DNA of 64,000 nt from Klebsiella spallanzanii. GTDB lineage: Bacteria; Pseudomonadota; Gammaproteobacteria; Enterobacterales; Enterobacteriaceae. Made by a program: the position numbers and the translations under genes. Position 1 is the first letter of the stretch. Each line of letters opens with the position of its first letter. A model generated the notes under the pieces. The model ran no database searches, was not told the DNA's origin, and worked only from the letters and a program-made list of their open reading frames with translations. Shown here in pieces: positions 58,008 to 64,000 of the stretch. The stretch covers positions 186,001-250,000 of the forward strand of contig NZ_CABGGS010000045.1 in NCBI RefSeq assembly GCF_902158555.1, given 5' to 3'.

Positions 58008-59297
58008 TTAACCCGTGACCTTTTTTGCCGTCACTGAAGACGCTGAAGGCTCGTTATTGGCACGAACGTTATACATCAGCACTACCGAGGCCAGCAGCGC
58101 GATGGCCATAAAGGTATACGATACCCCTGGTCCTCCGGTAATACCGTTCAGATACCCCACCAGCCACGCGCCAAGGAACGCACCGAGCGCGCCAAAGCTG
58201 TTAATCAGCCCCATCGACACGCCGGAAACGTTACGCGGCAGCAATTCAGGTATGAGCGCAAAGAACGGACCGTAAGGGGCATACATACAGGCCGCAGCAA
58301 TCACCAGCAGCGCGTAAGAGAACCAGAAAGCCTGGTTACCCACCATCCATGAACCAAAGAAAGCGATAGCGGCAATCAGCAATAACGGCCAAATGAACAG
58401 TTTGCGGTTCTGAAACTTATCCGATAGCCAGGAGACCGTCAGCATCAGGCAGATGGCCGCCAGATAAGGCACCGCCGCCAGCCAGCCCACCGCCACGATA
58501 TCCATCTGCGCGGCGTTTTTCAAAATCGACGGCATCCACATCATGAAGCCATACACCCCGATACTCCACAGCGCATGTACGGCGCAGAGCATAATCACAT
58601 TGCGGGAGCGCAGCGCTTCGCCGTAGTTGCGAACCGGCTTGATATTACTCTGCTCACGGTCCATTGCCTGTTGCAGAGCCTGTTTTTCCTGGTCGTTGAG
58701 CCAGGAAACCTCAGAGGGTTTATCGCGCACCAGAATCCACCAGCAAACCGCCCACAGTACCGCCGGGATGCCTTCGATAATAAACATTTCGCGCCAGCCC
58801 CAGGCCTGAATCAGGTAGCCGGAAACGATGGACATCCACAATACGGTGACCGGGTTACCGAGGATCAGGAAAGTGTTAGCGCGTGAACGTTCGGTTTTAG
58901 TAAACCAGTTGCTGATATAAATCAGCATCGCCGGCATCACCGCCGCCTCCACGACGCCAAGAATAAAGCGAATCGCCATCAACATCGGAATATTGCTGAC
59001 GAACCCAGTGGCCGCCGCGCAGAAACCCCATAATATCAGGCTGAAGAAAATCATCTTGCGCACGCTACGTTTAACGGCGTAGATAGCACCAGGGACCTGG
59101 AAAAAGAAATAACCCAGAAAAAATAGTGCACCAATAAGCGATGCAGTTCCTTTGGTAATGCCCAAATCGCTTTCAATTCCCGCCGCAGCGGCAAAACCAT
59201 AATTCGCGCGGTCAAGGTACGCCAGACTATAGGTAATAAAAATAATCGGCATTAAATACCACCAGCGACGCGCTGGTAATTTCGCGAGCATTTGCAT
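58008..59297 (-). CDS. MFS transporter, anion:cation symporter (ACS) family
   Basis: 429 residues with twelve membrane helices in the pattern of hexonate/hexuronate carriers such as DgoT, ExuT and LgoT: LAYLDRANYGFAAA in helix 1, FLGYFFFQVPGAIYA in helix 2 and GVVEAAVMPAMLIYISNWF in helix 4. It likely takes up a sugar acid with protons. The ATG at 59297 follows GAGGATTGCTT; a TTG at 59303 is in frame. It stands between the dehydrogenase and the repressor; E. coli idn uses the unrelated carrier IdnT instead. Confidence 0.9.
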   Translation of the reverse strand: MQMLAKLPARRWWYLMPIIFITYSLAYLDRANYGFAAAAGIESDLGITKGTASLIGALFFLGYFFFQVPGAIYAVKRSVRKMIFFSLILWGFCAAATGFVSNIPMLMAIRFILGVVEAAVMPAMLIYISNWFTKTERSRANTFLILGNPVTVLWMSIVSGYLIQAWGWREMFIIEGIPAVLWAVCWWILVRDKPSEVSWLNDQEKQALQQAMDREQSNIKPVRNYGEALRSRNVIMLCAVHALWSIGVYGFMMWMPSILKNAAQMDIVAVGWLAAVPYLAAICLMLTVSWLSDKFQNRKLFIWPLLLIAAIAFFGSWMVGNQAFWFSYALLVIAAACMYAPYGPFFALIPELLPRNVSGVSMGLINSFGALGAFLGAWLVGYLNGITGGPGVSYTFMAIALLASVVLMYNVRANNEPSASSVTAKKVTG

Positions 59298-59393
59298 AAG
59301 CAATCCTCAGATAATGAATATTATCACACGGGTTTAATATATCGTCTTTCAGGTATCGCGAGCGTGCCAGTTTCCCGAAAGACGCAAAGTTAT

Positions 59394-60158
59394 TTAAACG
59401 GCAGCAAGCATCCCGCCATCCACAAACAATAAATGACCGTTAACGAAGTTTGCCGCAGGCGAAGCCAGATACACAGCCGCGCCAATCAACTCTTCCGGTT
59501 TTCCCCAGCGCGCTGCCGGGGTGCGCTGATATAGCCAGGCGGAAAACGCCTCGTCGTTCACCAGCGCGGTCGTCATCTCGGTGGCAAAATAGCCCGGCGC
59601 AATCCCGTTGACCTGGATATTATATTCCGCCAGCTCCACGCACATTCCGCGGGTCAGCATTTTAACTGCCCCTTTCGATGCGGCGTACGGAGTAATGGTT
59701 TTGCGACCTAATTCACTTTGCATTGAACAAATATTAATTATTTTTCCCGCACGGCGCGTCATCATATATTTCGCCACCTGCTGCGAGACAAGGAAAACGC
59801 CTTTCTGGTTAACTTCAATAACCCGATCCCACTCCTCTTCGGGGAATTCAGTGAAAGGGTAGCGGCGCTGGATCCCGGCGTTATTAATTAAAATATCAAT
59901 TGCACCGAATTCCTCTTCGATACGGGCAATCGCCTGCTCAACCTCCGCCGCCTGAGTCACGTCAAACGCATAACCTACTGCGCGGTGGCCCTGAGCCACC
60001 AGCGCCTGTGCCGCCTGGTCCGCTCGTTCCTGAGTACGGTCGTTAATGATTATCTCTGCGCCATACTCTGCAAGGCCACCGGCCAGCAGATTGCCAATCC
60101 CCTGAGCAGAACCGGTGATGAGCGCACGTTTCCCTGATAAATCGAATAAATTTCTCAT
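59394..60158 (-). CDS. gluconate 5-dehydrogenase-like SDR oxidoreductase (IdnO-like)
   Basis: 254 residues, the IdnO length. A classical short-chain dehydrogenase: nucleotide loop GSAQGIG at 16-22, NNAG at 92-95, catalytic S145 and Y158-x3-K162. By similarity it interconverts a keto-gluconate and gluconate or a related acid with NAD(P)H. The ATG at 60158 follows AGAGGTTTT; the longer upstream frame reads through the operator. It is the first gene of the module dehydrogenase-MFS-repressor. Confidence 0.9.
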   Translation of the reverse strand: MRNLFDLSGKRALITGSAQGIGNLLAGGLAEYGAEIIINDRTQERADQAAQALVAQGHRAVGYAFDVTQAAEVEQAIARIEEEFGAIDILINNAGIQRRYPFTEFPEEEWDRVIEVNQKGVFLVSQQVAKYMMTRRAGKIINICSMQSELGRKTITPYAASKGAVKMLTRGMCVELAEYNIQVNGIAPGYFATEMTTALVNDEAFSAWLYQRTPAARWGKPEELIGAAVYLASPAANFVNGHLLFVDGGMLAAV

Positions 60159-60174
60159 AAAACCTCTTTTTCCA

Positions 60175-60210
60175 TAACTGTTACGCGTAACTGTATACGC
60201 GTAACAGTTA
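60175..60210. promoter_or_regulatory. 36-bp palindromic operator before the idnO-like gene
   Basis: Two perfect 15-bp inverted arms (TAACTGTTACGCGTA and its complement at 60196-60210) flank a 6-bp spacer. Inside the left arm GTTACGCGTAAC (60180-60191) is itself a palindrome, of the kind bound by GntR/IdnR-type LacI repressors; a second TACGCGTA core lies 14 bp on. Confidence 0.75.
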
Positions 60211-60285
60211 CAAATAGAAGGGGGTAAGAGGTGAAAATGATCGTTTTGTGATCGGTGATGCATTTACAGATGAGGAAGATCAAAA

Positions 60286-60317
60286 ACCGGCATTGACGTA
60301 GTGACGTCAATGCCGGT
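60286..60317 (-). terminator. terminator of the MdtG-like gene
   Basis: A perfect 14-bp stem with an AGTG-type loop, read on the minus strand (ACCGGCATTGACGT and its complement), is followed by TTTTT, 19 bp beyond the stop codon. Confidence 0.9.
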
Positions 60318-60335
60318 CTAAGAGAAAGAAAGGGG

Positions 60336-61535
60336 TCAGGCGGCGGTACGGCGGCTACGACGCAGCATGATAGCCAGCTGCCAGATATTGATAAGGACGA
60401 TAACCGCAGTGGCGATAAACACCCAGCGGAAACCGGCCATCGCCGAGACTGACGCGCCAATCAGCGGCCCGGCTACGTTACCAAGATACATAAACGACTG
60501 GTTATAACCAAAGATCCTCCCTGTGACGCTGTCGCTGCAGTATTTCAGCAATAACGTCTGGACCGCTGGCAGCATCGCGCCATCGGCAAAACCGAGCAGA
60601 AAGCGCAGCACGCCAAGCTGGAATGGGGTCGTGACGAATGACATGGCAAAAAACATGACGACCGCGCAGCACAGCGTTGCCAGCAGGATCCGCGAAGTAC
60701 CAATCCTGTCGCCAAGTTTACCCAGACGGGGAGCCGAGATAAGCGCAGAAACGCCCGGCACGGCGGCAATCATCCCGGCCAGGAAAGCAATGTTATTGCT
60801 ATCCGGTGCCATCGACTTGATAAACAGCGCCAGAATCGGGCCAATTGAGCCGTTGCAGAGCTGAATCACCAGGGTAGTGAAAAACAGGCTAATTACCAGC
60901 CCCGGATAGGGTAGCGACGCAAACACCGCCTTGCCGCTGAGCCGCTCCGCTTTGCTGACCTGCGGGCGAACCCCCTCTTTTATCAGAAACAGCGTCACCA
61001 GAAAGCTCATCATCAGCAGAACCGCGGTGATGATAAATACCGCCCGCAAACCGACATGGTCAGCGAGAAAACCGCCGAGCAGCGGGCCGCCGATGACCCC
61101 GCTGATTTGTGCCGTCGAAAGCGTACTCAGCGCCCAGCCGCTGCGTTCGCGCGGGACCTGGGACGCCACCAGCGCCATGGCGTTGGGAATATAGCCGGAA
61201 GTCAGGCCCATCACCGCGCGCAGGATAAACAGCTGCCAGACGTTAGTGGCAAACGCCTGTAATAAAATGGCGATAGCCATTCCCAGCGAGGCGCGCAACA
61301 GCATCAGCTTTCGCCCTTTACGGTCGGCGAGGCTCCCCCACATCGGCGAGACAATCGCCGAGACCAGGAAAGTGACGCTGAAGGTCAGTCCCGACCACAT
61401 GGATAACGCTTCGTGCGAAGTCACGCCCAGTTGGGAAACGTACAGCGGCAAAAAGGGGAGAATTTGGCTGATAGCCAGTCCGGTAAAAAAACAGCCAAAC
61501 CAGACGGAGATAAGATTAACCTTCCAGGATTCCAT
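60336..61535 (-). CDS. MdtG-like MFS multidrug efflux protein
   Basis: 399 residues with twelve membrane helices, DHA1 family. Stretches shared with E. coli MdtG include [12 protein letters not shown] near residue 28, the motif-A loop [15 protein letters not shown] near 67, and [13 protein letters not shown] near 255. It would export drugs or metabolites across the inner membrane with protons. It is only moderately similar, so I treat it as a paralogue rather than MdtG itself. It lies upstream of the sugar-acid module on the same strand, with a strong terminator between, and carries a TACGCGTA motif just before its start. Confidence 0.88.
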   Translation of the reverse strand: MESWKVNLISVWFGCFFTGLAISQILPFLPLYVSQLGVTSHEALSMWSGLTFSVTFLVSAIVSPMWGSLADRKGRKLMLLRASLGMAIAILLQAFATNVWQLFILRAVMGLTSGYIPNAMALVASQVPRERSGWALSTLSTAQISGVIGGPLLGGFLADHVGLRAVFIITAVLLMMSFLVTLFLIKEGVRPQVSKAERLSGKAVFASLPYPGLVISLFFTTLVIQLCNGSIGPILALFIKSMAPDSNNIAFLAGMIAAVPGVSALISAPRLGKLGDRIGTSRILLATLCCAVVMFFAMSFVTTPFQLGVLRFLLGFADGAMLPAVQTLLLKYCSDSVTGRIFGYNQSFMYLGNVAGPLIGASVSAMAGFRWVFIATAVIVLINIWQLAIMLRRSRRTAA

Positions 61536-61870
61536 AACTACGCGTATTCATTAATTTTTTGGCAATTATTAACTAGCTTAGCAATTTCCCTTATCCGACG
61601 TAGTACCAGAGATGCGCTAACGGCGAGTTTGGTGTTTTATCTCATGAGTTAAAGCTTTACAACGCAGTCCAGGAATGAATTGCCTGACCGTCAGCGAATT
61701 GTGCTGGTTATCACACTGAAGTACGTCCACGGCGTTTCCCTTTTAGCATACAAACTTAGCGGGTCGAACAGCTTTTATCCCCCTACCGTATCAATGAAAG
61801 ATTATGGCAGCCAGGCGGCTCTTTGACATGCTATGTTATGCGCTTTGATGTAATCATGATGGAAGTTGAA
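61536..61870. other. divergent region between the MdtG-like gene and ddlA
   Basis: 335 bp without a gene. The left end has TACGCGTA (61539-61546), the same core as the operator at 60175-60210. The rest carries moderate AT-rich stretches before ddlA; no further element was recognised. Confidence 0.45.
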
Positions 61871-62968
61871 ATGGCTAAGATGAGGGTTGGGATCGTTTTT
61901 GGCGGTAAGTCGGCAGAACATGAAGTGTCGCTACAGTCAGCGAAAAATATCGTGGAAGCGATCGATAAAACGCGCTTCGACGTGGTTCTGCTGGGGATTG
62001 ATAAGCAGGGGCAATGGCATATCAACGACGCCAGCAACTATCTGCTAAACCCGCAGGATCCCGCCCATATCGCCCTGCGTCCATCCGATGTTACGCTGGC
62101 ACAAATTCCCGGGCGCGAAGCACAGCAGCTGATTAACGCCGATAGCGGCCAGCCGCTGGCGGCCATCGACGTTATCTTCCCGATCGTCCACGGCACCCTC
62201 GGGGAAGATGGTTCATTGCAGGGCATGCTGCGGATGGCCAACCTGCCGTTTGTCGGTTCCGACGTCCTCGGCTCCGCTGCCTGCATGGATAAAGACGTCA
62301 CCAAACGCTTGTTGCGCGATGCCGGGCTGTCGATTGCGCCTTTTATCACGCTGACTCGCGCCAACCGCAATCAGGTGAGCTTTGCCGATGTACAGGCGAA
62401 GCTGGGCCTGCCGCTGTTCGTCAAACCGGCGAACCAGGGCTCCTCAGTAGGCGTCAGCAAAGTGAACAGCGAAGAGCAGTATCAGCAGGCTGTCGCGCTG
62501 GCCTTTGAATTTGACCATAAAGTCGTGGTGGAACAGGGAATTAAAGGGCGTGAAATAGAGTGTGCGGTGCTGGGCAACGATCACCCGCGGGCCAGCACCT
62601 GCGGCGAAATTGTCCTCAATAGCGAATTCTACGCCTATGACACCAAGTACATTGACGATCAGGGCGCGAAGGTTGTGGTCCCGGCAGCCATTGACAGCGC
62701 GGTGAACGATAAAATTCGCGATATCGCCGTTCGCGCTTATCAGACCCTCGGATGCAGCGGTATGGCGCGCGTCGATGTCTTCCTGACCGCCGATAACGAC
62801 GTGGTGATCAACGAAATCAACACCCTGCCGGGCTTCACCAATATCAGTATGTATCCGAAGCTGTGGCAGGCCAGCGGTCTGGACTACACCAGCCTGATTA
62901 GCCGCCTGATTGAGCTGGCGCTGGAACGTCACGCCGCCGATCGGGCGCTGAAGACATCGATGAATTAA
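61871..62968 (+). CDS. ddlA: D-alanine--D-alanine ligase A
   Basis: 365 residues, close to E. coli DdlA (364). ATP-grasp fold with the loop [13 protein letters not shown] near residue 194 and the metal-binding end [16 protein letters not shown] near 316. It joins two D-alanines for the peptidoglycan stem peptide in the cytoplasm. I chose the ATG at 61871 ([17 protein letters not shown] upstream); another at 61859 is possible. It is monocistronic and ends in a REP cluster. Confidence 0.96.
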   Translation: MAKMRVGIVFGGKSAEHEVSLQSAKNIVEAIDKTRFDVVLLGIDKQGQWHINDASNYLLNPQDPAHIALRPSDVTLAQIPGREAQQLINADSGQPLAAIDVIFPIVHGTLGEDGSLQGMLRMANLPFVGSDVLGSAACMDKDVTKRLLRDAGLSIAPFITLTRANRNQVSFADVQAKLGLPLFVKPANQGSSVGVSKVNSEEQYQQAVALAFEFDHKVVVEQGIKGREIECAVLGNDHPRASTCGEIVLNSEFYAYDTKYIDDQGAKVVVPAAIDSAVNDKIRDIAVRAYQTLGCSGMARVDVFLTADNDVVINEINTLPGFTNISMYPKLWQASGLDYTSLISRLIELALERHAADRALKTSMN

Positions 62969-62980
62969 TCAAGGTATCGC

Positions 62981-63070
62981 CCGGTGGCGGCTAGCGCCTT
63001 ACCGGGCCTACGTGCTTACCGCCGTCTGCGGGCCAGTAGCCCGGACAGATGCGCAGCATCGCCTCCGGGA
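62981..63070. repeat. REP/BIME cluster between ddlA and yaiZ
   Basis: Facing GC-rich palindromes: CCCGGTGGCGGCTAGCGCC with TTACCGGGCCTACG, then TAGCCCGGACAGATGCGCAG and following. The last unit is almost identical to that at 11529-11562. It lies between convergent genes. Confidence 0.75.
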
Positions 63071-63088
63071 AACCACATCCAACGCGGC

Positions 63089-63292
63089 TCACGCTTCCTC
63101 TACCGGGCGGCGACGGATAATAAACCCAGCAATCCAGAAGCTAATCACCCACGTTACCAGCCCCACCGCGTAAGAGCGCCAGCCTTGGGTTTCAAAGCCA
63201 AGCAGCCCGACCACGCCATTCATAATAAAAATTAACCCCAGCGCAACCGCATAGTAGTGCCAGTCGCGCCGAATTTTTTCAGTGAGCTTCAT
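63089..63292 (-). CDS. yaiZ: small membrane protein YaiZ (DUF2754)
   Basis: 67 residues with two membrane helices (about 12-32 and 40-60) and the start MKLTEKIRRDWHYYA, matching E. coli YaiZ. The function is unknown. GGGGTGGTT lies before the ATG at 63292; the longer frame has no support. It is divergent from yaiY over 381 bp. Confidence 0.9.
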   Translation of the reverse strand: MKLTEKIRRDWHYYAVALGLIFIMNGVVGLLGFETQGWRSYAVGLVTWVISFWIAGFIIRRRPVEEA

Positions 63293-63673
63293 AACCACCC
63301 CGACAACAAAAAAAACATCTTCGCATAGCCGCCATCGCGGGTCTGTAGCCACGCTGAGAATTGTCGTACATTGCGATATCGGTCTAAATTTCACAAATTT
63401 GTAGCAAACTCACAAACGGGTGAAATCAGGAACATTCCTGGACGGAAATTACCAGCAATCTTATATTGAAAACCGCCCCTCGTTGCCAGAATAGCCTCTA
63501 TACACATCATCCTTCAAACTGCCTCTTTGTTGGCTACGTCTTCTCACCCCAGTCACTTACTTGAGTAAGCTCCCGGGGATTCACAGACTTGCCGCCTCGA
63601 TGCATCTTGAATGATTTTGTGTATATGTAAATCGCTGAAAAATCGGCAGGAAAGCGAAGTATCGGAGGTAAAT
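63293..63673. other. divergent region between yaiZ and yaiY
   Basis: 381 bp. A complete ERIC element fills 63499-63625, 48 bp before the yaiY start. The part near yaiZ (63300-63440) probably holds its promoter; no other element was recognised. Confidence 0.5.
63499..63625. repeat. full-length ERIC element (127 bp)
   Basis: Exactly 127 bp with terminal inverted TATACAC / GTGTATA. It contains the ERIC core, seen as CACCCCAGTCACTTACTT and AGTAAGCTCCCGGGGATTCA, the same words used for ERIC typing primers. A TA dinucleotide repeats at both ends. Confidence 0.9.
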
Positions 63674-63976
63674 ATGGCAGAGTTCACCTTTGCAAAGTCC
63701 GCCAGCAGCGGTAAAAAGAGGCTCTCTATCACCAGCAGCAACATCGCTTACGCCCTGTTTGTGCTGTTTTGCTTCTGGGCCGGCGCGCAAATGCTAAGCA
63801 TGCTGATCCACGCTCCCGGCGTTTTTGAGCATCTGATTCAAATGCAGGACAGTAGCCACCCGCGGGTCGAGATTGGCCTGATGGTCGGAACCCTGTTTGG
63901 CCTGATTCCCTTTCTGGCGGGCTGCGTGTTAATTGGAATATTAGGGCTGATTTTCCGCTGGCGTCGTCATCACTAA
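63674..63976 (+). CDS. yaiY: inner-membrane protein YaiY (DUF2755)
   Basis: 100 residues, close to E. coli YaiY (102). Two membrane helices (about 27-48 and 72-94) flank a loop with [13 protein letters not shown], and the tail is basic. The function is unknown. GGAGGTAAAT lies directly before the ATG at 63674, so the longer upstream frame, which runs into the ERIC element, is not the gene. Confidence 0.92.
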   Translation: MAEFTFAKSASSGKKRLSITSSNIAYALFVLFCFWAGAQMLSMLIHAPGVFEHLIQMQDSSHPRVEIGLMVGTLFGLIPFLAGCVLIGILGLIFRWRRHH

Positions 63977-63980
63977 CGTC

Positions 63981-63998
63981 GCGCCATGCAGCTGGCGC
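63981..63998 (+). terminator. hairpin after yaiY, at the window edge
   Basis: GCGCCA and TGGCGC pair around a 6-nt loop, four bases after the stop. The window ends before any T-run could be seen. Confidence 0.4.
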
Positions 63999-64000
63999 GC

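Noticed and set aside
60158-60263. Longer N-terminus for the IdnO-like protein
   Set aside because: The added 35 residues are encoded across the operator palindrome and do not resemble SDR proteins.

Overview
The window is a chromosomal segment of an enterobacterium of the Klebsiella/Raoultella type. Its backbone runs in the same order as the E. coli K-12 yajR to yaiY region: yajR, yajQ, panE, yajL, thiI, xseB, ispA, dxs, yajO, pgpA, thiL, nusB, ribE, ribD, nrdR, yajI, tsx, secF, secD, yajC, tgt, queA, acpH, malZ, proY, brnQ, phoR, phoB, sbcD, sbcC, mak, rdgC, ppnP, aroM, yaiA, aroL, yaiI, proC, psiF, phoA, iraP, ddlA, yaiZ, yaiY. Protein lengths and sequences match E. coli closely, but the accessory genes between backbone blocks differ. 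The genus assignment is an inference from gene content recalled from memory. No rRNA, tRNA, CRISPR, insertion sequence or prophage was recognised.

Layout. 1-2000: end of a GPH sugar transporter and a Gfo/Idh/MocA oxidoreductase. 2100-17560: core metabolism (pantothenate, 4-thiouridine/thiamine, isoprenoid, riboflavin, phospholipid) ending with the nucleoside channel Tsx. 17600-19630: accessory WYL regulator, VOC protein and YwqG-like protein, where I recall yajD in E. coli. 19720-25860: the queA-tgt-yajC-secD-secF operon and acpH. 25900-35630: an accessory island of about 10 kb between acpH and malZ. It holds a 2-Cys peroxiredoxin with a good OxyR site, an AT-rich segment with an Ula-type PTS, PfkB kinase and class II aldolase operon, and a LysR-controlled divergent cluster (isochorismatase-like hydrolase, membrane-anchored ABM protein, YtcJ-like amidohydrolase with a Cys/His-rich tail). 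35620-56720: malZ, transport genes, the Pho regulators, SbcCD, the aroL-yaiA-aroM-ppnP block, proC, phoA and iraP. 56950-61540: a sugar-acid module (IdnR-like repressor, ACS-family MFS, IdnO-like dehydrogenase) and an MdtG-like efflux gene. 61870-64000: ddlA, yaiZ, yaiY.

How parts work together. PhoB/PhoR act on the Pho boxes before phoB and phoA. TyrR boxes precede aroL. MalT-like boxes precede malZ. An OxyR site precedes the peroxiredoxin. CRP-like sites precede tsx and the PTS operon. An extended palindrome precedes the idnO-like gene, and its core recurs before the MdtG-like gene.

The best candidates for less-described biology are the PTS-kinase-aldolase operon, the LysR/amidohydrolase cluster with its metal-binding-like tail, the operator shared by the sugar-acid module and the efflux gene, a possible 36-codon gene beside phoR, and a deoxyribosyltransferase-fold gene beside sbcC. 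The window also holds a full-length ERIC element and a second one missing its centre.
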